DNA of 64,000 bases from Zoroaster sp. YZ-2022 (Eukaryota > Echinodermata > Asteroidea > Forcipulatida > Zoroasteridae), in assembly GCA_029582265.1 (NCBI GenBank), contig CM055819.1, forward strand, positions 31,349,164-31,413,163. Reading direction: 5' to 3'. A program made the translations under genes and the position numbers. Each line of letters opens with the position of its first letter. Position 1 is the stretch's first letter. Under the pieces are notes generated by a model. It searched no databases and was not told the origin of the DNA. It saw only the letters and a list, made by a program, of their open reading frames with translations. Below, piece after piece: positions 34,177 through 45,176 of this stretch.

Positions 34177-34605
34177 AGGCCTGTGATTTCTCAGGATTTT
34201 TTCCTGATTTCAGGATTTTGTACAAATCTCCCATTGCCTCAGAATTGTCTTGAAAGAAGAGAAGTAAGTCACCAAGGAAAGAAAGTAGTTGCCTATATTG
34301 TGTCCAAACCTCTAGTTTCTTGTTTGTGGGGATGTGGAGAGTCTGTAAATCCTGTAGCCTGTATTGTGTCCAAACCTCTAGTCTCTTGTTTGTGGGGATG
34401 TGGAGAGTCTGTAAATCCTGTAGCCTGTATTGTGTCCAAACCTCTAGTTTCTTGTTTGTGGGGATGTGGAGAGTCTGTACATCCTCCAAAATTAAACATC
34501 CAGGAGGTTCAGGGGACTTTGTCCTCTAGACCAATGAAAAACCCAGGCCCGCCACCCATTTTGAAGGAATTTGTTACTTTTGTCAATTCACACCCCTGTC
34601 TTATT
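34177..34605 (+). mobile_element. hAT-like repeat with internal triplication
   Basis: Member of the 'tcaggattttttcctgatttcagg' family. It contains three tandem copies of a ~72-bp unit ('tgtattgtgtccaaacctct' to 'gtctgtaaatcctgtagcc') at about 34290-34490. The 156-codon frame here with 24-residue repeats is a by-product of the triplication. Confidence 0.7.
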
Positions 34606-34926
34606 TAGAAAAATGTGTCATTTGACAGCATTGGTTTTTACTTCCTCGAGTAAAATAGTAATGTTCCGAAAGTGGTTTCTGTTAAAATAGCGAAAAACAC
34701 GAGCGATACATCTTGAACCTTTCCTCCCCGCACAACGAAATTCTAAATTAAATCACAGAGTGATCCAATGATAATTTCAAGTTGTTGCAGCCACAGTTCA
34801 ATACAGTCAAGGATAATGAAATTTAATTTTACAAATTAAAAGCTTGTTATGATCCTCGGGAATATTGAGAAGCACAAACGTAATCAAATAAGGGCATCAG
34901 TGCTCAAAGCCAGTATTCTCTTGTGG

Positions 34927-35144
34927 TTAAAGGGGTAGTATCGTCACGATCAACAGGACATGACATCGGAGTGCTTGTTTTAGATTAACTCACGTGACTG
35001 AAAAAAATTCTCCACATGATGAGGTCGTAAATGCTGCAGAGATTAGCCAGTATTTTTTTCAGGCACTGTGTTCATCTTAAACTTGGAAATCGATTCCATA
35101 CCCTGTTGAAAGTTTGCTCTGATCATGACGATACTGCCCCTTTA
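34927..35144. mobile_element. TTAA-flanked MITE, family D
   Basis: ttaaaggggtagtatcgtca and tgacgatactgccccttta ends. The body is shorter and diverged from the 27877 copy. Confidence 0.8.
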
Positions 35145-35335
35145 TGCATCTACAATTTATAATTACCAAATATATGTATTAAAAACCTGTAAGAGTTTCA
35201 GCTAATTTCGTAGTTTGAGAAAACAGTGAAAATCATTCAGATTGTTTGTATTCAGTCCAACATGGAATTCCTATCTTCCTGAAGACAACAGTTAATATTC
35301 AGAATTATTTAACTAATTTGAATAAATTGGTGAAA

Positions 35336-35912
35336 TTCTTGCATCGGGTGATAAACAATTGATTTAATTTTGCCCTACACCGACGTGTGTATAGCACTGT
35401 ATACTCAGTGCTTTCCGAGTGTCTGTGAAAAAACTACATAGGCGACTCGGGCAGGATTCGAACCCACGACCTCCTGCTTACTAGTGCAGACGTCTTAACC
35501 TCTCGACCACCGAGCTTGCCCGATGACGATTGGCCGGCTAGAATCCTATATAGCAGCGGGTTCCGCGATATATATATAGATTTTCACAGACACTCGGAAA
35601 GCACTGAGCATGCAGTGCTATACACACGTCGGTGTAGGGCAAAATTAAATCAATTGTTTATCACCCGACGCAAGAATTTCACCAATCTATATATATATCG
35701 CAGAACCCGCTGCTATATAGGATTCTAGCCGGCCAATCGTCATCGGGCAAGCTTGGTGGTCGAGAGGTTAAGACGTCTGCACTAGTAAGCAGGAGGTCGT
35801 GGGTTCGAATCCCGCCCGAGTCGCCTGTGTAGTTTTTCACAGACACTCGGAAAGCACTGTGCATGCAGTGCTATACACACGTCGGTGTAGGGCAAAATTA
35901 AATCAATTGTTT
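35336..35912. mobile_element. SINE family A, head-to-head and repeated units
   Basis: A minus-strand unit (35336-35574) meets a plus-strand tail fragment (35580-35700) and then a full plus-strand unit (35700-35912). The joining sequence 'cctatatagcagcgggttcc' and its inverse appear on both sides, so about 200 bases form a large inverted repeat around 35575. Confidence 0.8.
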
Positions 35913-35996
35913 AATTTGAATAAATTGATATCATAATTACTGATAGTGTGTAGTGGCCTTTAAATCCAACATCCTCACATCCCAATCTTTCATGTT

Positions 35997-36286
35997 TTAA
36001 CCCTCCTACTACTACAAGGGTCAAAATCAGTCAAAATGTTGATATACTTGCCAAGGTATATCTAGTTGCACTTAAAAGTCAAACACTGTCAAACCTTACG
36101 TGTACCATTTTTGACTGGTAAAAGCATTATCTGGCATTGTTGAGGGTGGTCAAAATGATAGTAAAAACCAGTCAAAAATGCCCCTGCATGCACGTTTGGG
36201 TCAACAGTCAAAACAGGCAGTTGACTGATTTTGACCTCTGTGTAGGTACTTGCCACTAAAGTGCAGCTATAGTAGGAGGGTTTTAA
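35997..36286 (+). mobile_element. TTAA-target MITE, family B
   Basis: ttaaccctcctactactaca at the left and tagtaggagggttttaa at the right, with TTAA on both sides. Internal gtcaaaa array. Confidence 0.9.
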
Positions 36287-36510
36287 GGAGAAAAAAACTT
36301 GTTGTAAAATTGATGACGGTATAATACATTCCTTGGAGTCATTCTGTCTGAGGTGCTATCTTTTTAATAAAATTAGTCAAATAATTTCCCAAATGAATTT
36401 TCAACTTACTGAGATGAAAATTCCATGCTTACAATGACTGCGAAAACTATGAATGAATTTTTCACAGTTTTCTACAATGAAATAAGCTGAAACAGTCAAA
36501 GATTGGTACA

Positions 36511-36779
36511 CCCTAGTAACCCCTGAGGTATTCTGGCTAGGAACCTTCCTGAATCCTTCAAAATCCATCAGTGCACTTTTGGAAACATGCCCTTATCTTC
36601 AAAATGCACCATGCATTTTCGTTGATTTTTCATATTCAGCACGTATGGCCTGTACTTCTTGCCAGGTAGTAATTTTGTCCCATTTGAAGAGGTGAAAGTA
36701 CCAGTTTCCAACAGTGCTGAATTTTTCCCCAAAAGTGCTCCTTGGAGGATTTTGCAGGATTTGGGGTGGTTAGGGTTAA
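36511..36779 (-). mobile_element. TTAA-target MITE, family A (minus)
   Basis: Left end degraded (ccctagtaacccctgagg), right end ggggtggttagggttaa intact. Confidence 0.8.
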
Positions 36780-37694
36780 GATGCGTAAACTTAGGCCTAC
36801 AGACATTTTACCAAAACGGTATTTTATTTTATTATTTATTTATTAGATCATACTTCAGGTAGATCATCACACATACAAAAATATAATATTCATAAAAATT
36901 CATATAGCAATTGGTGCACATCACAGTTTCCAATGGATTAAAAACATCCTTGGGGCAATTTTGTTTTTCCTACCACCTTTATTTTATCAATATTTGTTCT
37001 ACTATTGTGTTATTATTAATTTATTAACTTGTTCTTCTTTATTATATCATTTCATCTTTTGGCAAAACAAGATAATTCGAAGCGGGCTTAATCTTTCACA
37101 ACCCCATTATCTCTGGAAATTGTCCAAATATCTGGAGATTGCTAATCCTCTTTTCGGTGTTAGAGCAGTGCCTTTAAGAATGCCCATTAACCATCCAGAT
37201 AGATCACAGGGATCCCAGTGTTACTCCATAATTAGATTTCTGTGTTGACATTCATAGTACAGTCCTGACGCAAGCCAATATACCGGTACATGTATCAACA
37301 ATTCAAACGTAACCAAAGCTTGGCTGAAACTAGCCAAGGGCATGAGTTTATTGGGATATCTCCCTCCAGCTAACTGTAGAGTCATTTTGGAAGCGTGCTA
37401 CAGTCAAGTTTTTACTTTGATTAGTGTCATTCTTCAAACACTCCCTGACAGCTAACTAAAGTGGTAGATTTGGAAGACAGCATAAATTCCCATGAGAGAA
37501 AAATCCAGTTGGTCGTTTAGCGGCCAAGCTGAAGCGCATTCCTTCATTAGTGATCGCCGAAATACATGTAGCATATAGAATGATGGTTTAATTGTGTGCG
37601 TATTTATATCAAGAATTAATTATTGCTTTTGAAAGAACCAATTTCCCAGCTTTGTTTTACATTATTGGTTATCTTAAAAAAATGCAGGTTATTG

Positions 37695-37858
37695 GAACCA
37701 GACCAAGCCTCACAATTCGTGAAAAAAGTCGTTTAAAACACAGTGCAATTGGACATCATTTCACAGCAAAAAAAAAGAAAGAAAACTAAAAATGCTGACG
37801 CACCTGGTCTGAAGCGACACGTGCGGAGACCAGAAACCGGAGACTTTGTTTTTTGGCC
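37695..37858. mobile_element. Harbinger-like MITE, left-truncated
   Basis: Only the right part remains, from 'gcctcacaattcgtg' to the GGCC end, with an internal deletion around 37742. Confidence 0.7.
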
Positions 37859-37984
37859 TTACATAAGTTGTAAAAATTTAATTTGAGTTTTCTATATGGC
37901 TGGAAATGCCAAAGGGGCAAACCTCATGCAATAGTTTGTTTTAATTTGGCCAATACAAATTAACATTTCTGGGTATTTCCGGCT

Positions 37985-38123
37985 GTGCCTGTAGGCAGTG
38001 AAATGACATTCACTTCAATGTGTCAGTCTTCTGTATCATTCTTCATTTTGGGGCTGTGCCTGTAGGCAGTGAAATGACATTCACTTCAATGTGTCAGTCT
38101 TCTGTATCATTCTTCATTTTGGA
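37985..38123. repeat. Perfect tandem duplication, ~70 bp
   Basis: The segment from 'ggctgtgcctgtaggcagtg' to 'tcattcttcattttgg' occurs twice with almost no difference, so the duplication is recent. Confidence 0.9.
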
Positions 38124-39113
38124 GTTATATTAATTTTAGTATTCATATTTCAACAGACTTCTTGAATTATAAATGAGAGAAAACGACATAGGTGATTTAT
38201 ATTATACCCTTTTCTCATGACCGGTCATACCTTTAATTTGTTCATCAATTATACAGTATGTTCCTGGTATGAAGCAAAATTATTAGGATATTTTCCATCT
38301 GGGAGACACAGTGTCCGTGTAGAGACAAAGCACTATTGATGAATAGTTTGTGTTGTATCCTGTCACAAAGGAAGGATATGGGCAACCGAGATACATGTAT
38401 GAGTTACATGGACTGGTTGTTGTTTTAATTGTTCTGAATGAGAAAGATTGGTTTCAGAGCACATCTAAGAGCATTGATAAACAAGTGGTGTGCCACATGG
38501 TACTCGTGGATAAAAAAAAACAAGAAAACCCCCATAAAACAAACAAAAAACTTTAAAAAACAAACAGTTTCATGTCAAATGCCAATCGGATAGCGTGAAA
38601 AACCCAAGCCCAATGGACTACTTGCTTGCTCTTTGATATTTTATCTTTCACTTTACATTGTGCTGCTATCAAAATATATCATCTCTATTTGTTTTTGTTT
38701 TTTTTTCCCACCGGGCCATCTGTCAGGATTTTTAACAGTTGGGTGTAAATAAAGTGCGACTGTAAAAAAAATTGCTACAGTCAAAAGAATACACATGACT
38801 GATAATAGTGTACACTGTCCACATTAGACAGGTGCCCACGATGTTCAGGTCGTTCTATACAGAGACTGTGTCAACTCTCTGTGACTGGGAAAGGCTTGAA
38901 CCAATTAAGGTGTCCAGTTTTAATAGTGGGTAAGGCTGGATACATAATCAATAATAATCAAGAATAAGCGGTCGGAAACTGTTTACCAACCTAAAATAGT
39001 TGGTGGTGTGATATTTCCATCCCTTGCAGAGCTAGATTTACCTATTGGAATGTTACCCACGGGCTTGGTAAAACATTAATTTAAGGTGAACAATGTTTGA
39101 TATAAAGATATTA

Positions 39114-39505
39114 GGCCCCAAAAAAAGTATCAGGTTTGTGGTCATCGGTCGGCTTCAAAATCAGTGTGGTGACGTGTTTTTTTTTTTTTGGTAATTTTTT
39201 TTTGCCAATTGGGAAATACGTGATACATGTATACGCGGGGACCAAATTTCTCATAGGCCTATACAAAGTATGGTGGCTAAGTAAGAGAGGCATCACAAAT
39301 CGAGAAAATGTTCATACCCCTATATGTATGTGAAAAAGTTGATTAAAACCCAGCACAGCAGAATTCCAATCAAGCCAGCAATTTTGACTGTAATTGGACA
39401 TCATTTCATCGCAAAAAATAAATAAATAAAAAATTTAAAATGCCAACGCGCAGGTCTGAGGCGATGCGCACGGAGACCAGAAACCAGAGAATTTTTTGTT
39501 TGGCC
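39114..39505. mobile_element. Harbinger-like MITE
   Basis: GGCC ends, flanks TTA and TAA. Full body. Confidence 0.8.
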
Positions 39506-39957
39506 TAAGCATGAATACGATAGGATTGTTGAGTTATCTGTATTGCAGTGCATTCTTATTATGACAATTAGGGCATTTAGTCCACATTTCCCAGTGAGCC
39601 GCCTCGGCATTCTTTATCAAGATAATATGATTATAACTCAAGACCCTGAAAGTGTCTGCCAAACACTTGAAACTAGACACTGGACCCACCAAAAAAAAAG
39701 GCAACAACAGATCAATAAATTGAAAATCAATGATTGAAATACGGTGGCGCATTAAGAAATTAAAAAGCAAATGACTGATATAAATACACTTTATACTGAG
39801 GTATTTTATGCTATGGGACAAATCTATTGACAGAAAATAATAAAATGTTGTTGTTCAATCAAGATACACAATGTATGTACATTATTTATCATTTTATATG
39901 CATAATAATAATCTAGTTTGTGTATACATGGTAACTATATATGCTTGAATATTATTA

Positions 39958-40250
39958 TTAACCCTCCTACTACTACAAGGGTCAAAATCAGTCAAAATGT
40001 TGATGTACTTGCCAAAGTATATCTAGTGCACTTAAAAGTCAAACACTGTCAAACCTTACGTGTAGTAAGTACATTTACAGGTCAAAATGAGTCAACCGGT
40101 TTTTTTTTACTGGTAAAAGCATTGTCTGGTATTGTTCAGGGTGGCCAAAATGACAGTAAAAACCAGTCAAAAATGCCCCTGTGTGCACATCTAGGTCAAC
40201 AGACAATCAGTTGACTGAATTTGACCTCTATAGCTATAGAGGAGGGCTTT
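39958..40250 (+). mobile_element. TTAA-target MITE, family B
   Basis: Left end ttaaccctcctactactaca. The right end is shortened (tatagaggagggc), without TTAA. Confidence 0.8.
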
Positions 40251-41266
40251 TGGTTATAATATATTGAGAGGGCCAAATTGTTATGATAAAATGCTTATAT
40301 TCAAGGAAGTAAGACTTGATGGAAACAAACTGGAGAGTTTCACCTTTCACATTAGTTCATGCAACCTAATGAAAACATGAACTCTGACAAAGTCACAAAA
40401 AACGTGTTAATTACTTCCTATTTTAATGTTTTCCCACAAGGGAAATTCGACAAATTATTTTTTCTTTGATTAAAGGGAAGCTACATGTACAGCATTGGTA
40501 ATGCTGCCAGAATTGCTTCAAAGTGTATGAATACTCTCTGTGAATCAAGAGATCATTTTAAAAAAAAAAATCCTTTGAAAGTTTCAGGTTTTTACATTGT
40601 GTCATTAACACGAATATAGTGAAAATGCATTAAGATATTTTGTACTCATTCTGACGTGGACGTCTTTAACCTTCTTTAATTGGAAATAATTTCACATTTC
40701 ATAAAAATTACAGACTGAAGTATTTACAGACAAGAATAATTCCATTATCAGCTTTACACTAAAAAAAACTTTACGTTCATATTCTTATATTTAGTTATTT
40801 TTGAAAGTCTACCAATCCGGCTATAACCTTTTAATATCCAGCTAGGGTGACAACATGAGGCCACTTACCAACCATTTCTACGAAACATTTCTGAAGGACA
40901 TTGGTGTCATTTATATGAAGAATATCTAGGCCAACCTGTACTTTTAAGCTCCTATATGCATCATTTCAAAATTGGAAATTACCATTGGAGTGCACTGCCA
41001 TCAAGGTTGTTTCCCGGGCAAAGAGGGAAATTTAATGAAACAATTATTGGGATCGGCAGAAGATCTCGTAAAAACCACGTAAAACCACGGCTAGATGGAC
41101 TGCACACAGGGCTATTAAATGAATGCGAATTCATGAAAGGTGCTGTAAGGGGAAGAGTTTTTAATTTACTTGAATGTACACCTGTAATTCAATCGGTCTA
41201 GCGATATGGTATACCGTCAGGCCATGGTTAGCTTGAACCGTACACAAGGGTAGGATGACTTTATTT

Positions 41267-41466
41267 GATTTATTTTTTTTGCCCTACACCGACGTACGTG
41301 TATGTATAGCACTGCATATACATACTCAATGCTTTCCCAGTGTCTGTGAAAAAAACTTCACAGGCGACTTGGGCGGGATTCGAACCCACAACCTCCTGCT
41401 TACTTGTGCAGACTTTTTAACCACCGAGCTTGCCCGATGATGATTGGCCGGCTCGAATCCTATATA
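41267..41466 (-). mobile_element. SINE family A, interrupted by a snapback element
   Basis: Minus-strand unit ending at 'gaatcctatatagc'. The following snapback (41472-41917) replaces the usual joining segment, after which the next SINE unit's 'ataggttgatgaaatccttg' resumes at 41920 and ends near 41972. Confidence 0.8.
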
Positions 41467-41471
41467 GCATA

Positions 41472-41917
41472 TGACATAAAACACAATAAAGGGGGCCACT
41501 TTGCATCCGTCACGTTAGCAGTTTTTCCAATGGTTGTTATTTATTTTTAAGTACCTGAAACCGACCAAAAAGTATTTCAACATGTGAATGGACATGCAGG
41601 CTTATACTAGAACTAATTTGAGTTGATTTATTTTATTTTTTTATTTTTTTATTTATTTTTTCACCCTCAAATTTCCATAAAAATTGGACGGAAAAAGTTA
41701 CCTCACTTTTCCGTCCATTTGTTGATGGAAATTTTAGGGTAATTAAAAAATAATAGTAATAATCAACTCAAATTATCTTTAGGATAAGCATGCATGTCTA
41801 TTCAAATGTTGAAATTCTTTTTGGGTGGTTTCAGATATTTAAAAAAAAATTACAACCATTAGAAAAACTGCTAACGTGACGGTAGGAAAGTGCCCCCCTT
41901 TATTGTGTTTTATGTCA
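41472..41917. mobile_element. Snapback element, 446 bp, TA target
   Basis: Almost the whole element is an imperfect palindrome. It begins tgacataaaacacaataaag and ends with the inverse, flanked by TA. The centre is a tight hairpin (ttggacggaaaaagt...acttttccgtccat). A second copy lies at 58536-58975. The TA target and long inverted arms resemble mariner-type or foldback MITEs. Confidence 0.9.
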
Positions 41918-42177
41918 TATATAGGTTGATGAAATCCTTGCGTCGGGTGATAAACAATTGATTTTAATTGAATTCATCAACCTATAAGGATGAATTTAGA
42001 TAATATTTAAATGTCACTTTTCCTGTATACCACAATTATTTTAGTAGTTTTAGTCGTCTTTTTTATAGATTCTGTAGTTGTTTGATGATTGTTTTTTTTT
42101 ATTTGATGTAGTATCAGGTTTTTGTTCTTTATTTGTAATTTTATTTATATGCAAATTTGTAAATTAATTAATCGTAT

Positions 42178-42585
42178 GGTCGAGATGTTAAGATGTCTGC
42201 ACTAGTAAGCAGGAGGTCGTGGGTTCGAATCCCACCCGAGTCGCCTGTGTAGTTTTTTTCAAAGATGCTCGGAAAGCACTGAGTATACAGTGCTATACAC
42301 ACGTCGGTGTAGGGCAAAATCACATCAATTGTTTATCACCCGATGCAAGAATTTCACCAACCTATACATATTGCAGAACCCGCTGCTACATGTATATACA
42401 TGTAGGATTCTAGCCGGCCAATTGTCATCGGGCAAGCTCGGTGGTCGAGAGGTTAAGACGTCTGCACTAGTAAGCAGGAGGTCGTGGGTTCGAATCCCGC
42501 CCAAGTCACCTGCGTAGTTTTTTCACAGACACTCGGAAAGCATTGAGTATACAATGCTATACACATGTCGGTGTAGGGCAAAATT
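42178..42585 (+). mobile_element. SINE family A, two tandem units
   Basis: Two head-to-tail plus-strand units, each with A-box region, B box (gggttcgaatccc) and body. They are joined through 'gaacccgctgctacatgtat', the sequence also seen in the 35.5-kb and 54.2-kb junctions. Confidence 0.85.
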
Positions 42586-43846
42586 AATTGTATAATATTA
42601 TTATTCAAAGATTGAGAGCTTTGTTCAGCAGTGCAATTTTAAGAAAAATATATACATGCAAATTATTTTCCAAATTAAGAAAATGTTTACTATAAATAGT
42701 GTAAGGTCTTCACATCACAGAATGTTTGGTTTAATGACCTTTTTGAATCATGTTTAAATTCTAGTATTATCAGTAATTGTTAATGAATAAAACAATAAAA
42801 TAATTATAACTGCATGAAATTTGCTAAGAGCTGTCCATGAACAAAAAATATGTGTTTATCAAAAAAGTAACAAAACAGTAATGGTTGGCGTCTTGATTCC
42901 TCACCCTGGGCTGCCATTTTGCTCACTCATTTCCCAAAATATTTGCCCAGATGTTTTTTTTTACCAGCATGGACCCTGTAGAACTCTAGTCCATGGTACA
43001 TGTACAATGCACTCTAGACCCATGTTTGAATGGACCATATTAATTCCTTATAAAGTATCCATCATCAATGTTCAGGGCAAGGTGTTAGCCAGGATTTAGA
43101 AATAGGGTGTCTAAATTTGCTGGATATTTCAAAACAGTGTCCAGAAGACACCCAGACACCCCTCTGGCTAATACTTTGGTCCAGGGTTTTGTCAATTCTT
43201 TGGTCCGGGATGGGTATTGACTGAACCCTTATCTCCACCCTTTATCCCTTGGTCACTAACCGTCATCTATACCTGTTCAGTCCCATTCACTCCCAATAAC
43301 TGTTTGTCTTCAGTAGAAGGGGGTTTTAGTTGAATGCATTCAGGTGATAAACTCTTACACATACACGTACAATCTTGGAAAAAAATTGAGAAGCAAGCGC
43401 TAAAATGCTCTGATCAAAAGAGTTCACATTACTATTTTTCTTTGAAACCCAGCAGAGCTTTAGCATAGAATATAATTTTCAAATTCAAATTAAAAAAACA
43501 CAGCTTGTTATATAATATTAGAGAGTTTCATAAGTAGAAGTTATTGCGTGAGGCGCATTTAGCATTTAAGCCTGATAAGCACAAGATTTGCTTAAGCTAT
43601 GAATAGTTGATAACCGTCCATAGAATACGTCAATATTTTACCTGTCGTTTGCCATGTAATCCTAACAAAGTCAAATGAGCCTTGAAAGGCTCGTTCAACA
43701 GGGCAATTACAGATTCCTAGGATAGTCAATGGACGCTCTGTATAATAAAGGTTTTTGCTCTTTCCACCGGTTCCCATTATCGGATGTTTTATTGCTGAGG
43801 TACTTTGTCAATAGAGATCTACAGTGTCACTGGCAGTTCGTTATCA

Positions 43847-44037
43847 TTAACCCTAACGCACTAGACCCTAGTTGCTGGGTACCATCCTCAATCCTTCAAA
43901 ATCCTCCGATTGCCCTACCCCAAAAAATGCATTCATCCTCAATCCTCCAAAATCCTCATGTGTTTCAATCACCATTCATCCTCAATCCTCCAAAACTGCA
44001 AGGAGGATTTTGGAGGATTGAGGATGGTTAGGGTTAA
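43847..44037. mobile_element. TTAA-target MITE, 191 bp
   Basis: ttaaccctaacgcac and gatggttagggttaa ends. The inside has several 'cctcaatcctccaaaa' repeats. Confidence 0.8.
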
Positions 44038-44042
44038 GGCCC

Positions 44043-44304
44043 TTAACCCTCCTACTATTGCTGCACTTTAGTGGAAAGCTGCTATAGAGGTCAAAACCAA
44101 TCAACTGCCTGTTTTGACTGTTGACCCAAATGTGCACACAGGGGCATTTTTGACTGGTTTTTACTGTCATTTTGACCACCTTGAACAATACCAGACAATG
44201 CTTTTACCAGTCAAAAACGGTCGACTCATTTCGACCTGTAAGGTTTGACAGTGTTCGACTTTTAAGTGCACTATTTTTTACCCTTGTAGTAGTAGGAGGG
44301 TTGG
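44043..44304 (-). mobile_element. TTAA-target MITE, family B (minus)
   Basis: ttaaccctcctactattgc at the left and agtagtaggagggtt at the right. An extra copy of the right end (tggtaggagggttggctg) follows at 44326-44352. Confidence 0.8.
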
Positions 44305-44680
44305 CTGTTTTTTTCCTTGATTTTGACCCTTGTAGTGGTAGGAGGGTTGGCTGTTTTTTTCTCCAGAAAGTACTCTTTTTTTACAAGATCAGTATCAATT
44401 GAGAGTGAGAATTACCTATAAAAAGAACGAGGATCTGGCTGATTTTGTTTTGGATGAGAAAAAAATTAGTGGTGTGATGTTCCTGTCACTTGCAGAGCTA
44501 GATTTACCTATTGGAATGTTACCCATGGGCTTGGTAGAACGTTAATTCAAAAGGCAAGGTCCAATCATGGTGTAACTCTTGCGTATGAATTTTCCCATTT
44601 ATTTTCCCATTTCAAAAGTTATATTTTAGTTGTTTTGGTGAGTTTATACATGTACATTGGATGTAACAAGTTACATTATT

Positions 44681-44883
44681 CAGGGTGTGATTTTTCCGGA
44701 TTTCCAGACTTTTACAAAACGCATTGTTGTGATCCTCCGGATTTTAAAGATTAAAGCAATAAAGGAAAGCAAAGCAAACACTCAGAACTATAGATTTCAG
44801 CCCAGCGCTGTTCACAACAGCGGCCCCAATACCCCTAGCAAAATTTACTTGGGTTTTTTCAAAACTGCCCAATCACACCCCTG
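44681..44883. mobile_element. hAT-like MITE, CAGGG(G)TGTGATT ends
   Basis: cagggtgtgatttttccgg at the left and aatcacacccctg at the right are inverted, with ATTATT directly next to both ends. The body contains 'cagcgctgttcacaacagcg' and recurs at 62555-63085. Confidence 0.75.
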
Positions 44884-44889
44884 ATTATT

Positions 44890-45076
44890 GTAAGGCTTGT
44901 AGCTTTGCATGGTGAAAAGGATAAGTAAAGGCTGTTTGCAGTGACACCATGTAGAAATTCCCTTTTGAGTAGTCAACAGTTCCCTTTTGAGTAGTCAATT
45001 GTTTCCTTTTGATGAGTAGTCAATGGTTCCCTTTTGAGAAGTCAGTGGTTCTGAAAAGAACCAGTTGGTTACAACT
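44890..45076 (+). repeat. Foldback-related repeat with 'TTTTGAGTAGTCAA' expansion
   Basis: Shares 'gtgacaccatgtagaaatt' and 'ggttctgaaaagaacc' with the foldback at 60082-60311. Between them are four diverged copies of 'gttcccttttgagtagtcaa'. Ends about 100 bases before exon 4. Confidence 0.65.
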
Positions 45077-45176
45077 CATTTATACAATTCATCTTCTAGA
45101 CCATTTTACACAACACTAGTTATTTTTTCCGTTAAAGATCTCAACCTTTGATTGTGTCTGTTGTCTCTTGTTTCAG

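Larger units (their letters stand above)
17514..45176 (+). other. RADIL intron 3 (27.7 kb)
   Basis: The gtaaga donor to tttcag acceptor splits the RA1 domain. It holds most of the mobile elements listed between 17.5 and 45.1 kb. Stretches where I see no gene and no clear repeat: 18140-18550, 18930-19350, 20170-20990, 21690-22100, 25000-26310, 26630-27870, 29540-30080, 30210-31000, 31550-32430, 36780-37680, 38130-39110, 40260-40470, 40700-41260, 41975-42175 and 42590-43075. These hold simple-sequence runs and scattered old repeat fragments (for example the 'acacaatgaaataagctgaaactttcac' family). The 27.22-27.57 kb part is low in repeats and ends in a good gtaagt at 27568 but has no usable frame. 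Confidence 0.85.

Noticed and set aside
34138..34608. 156-codon frame with three 24-residue repeats, open on both strands
   Set aside because: Caused by the 72-bp triplication in a hAT-like repeat. The same family elsewhere is not open.
35700..35830. Possible tRNA gene (A and B boxes)
   Set aside because: The copy belongs to SINE A. The acceptor stem does not close and the same sequence is dispersed with a non-tRNA body.
36961..37248. 95-codon hydrophobic frame
   Set aside because: AT-rich, no homology recognised, no splice or promoter context. Likely chance.
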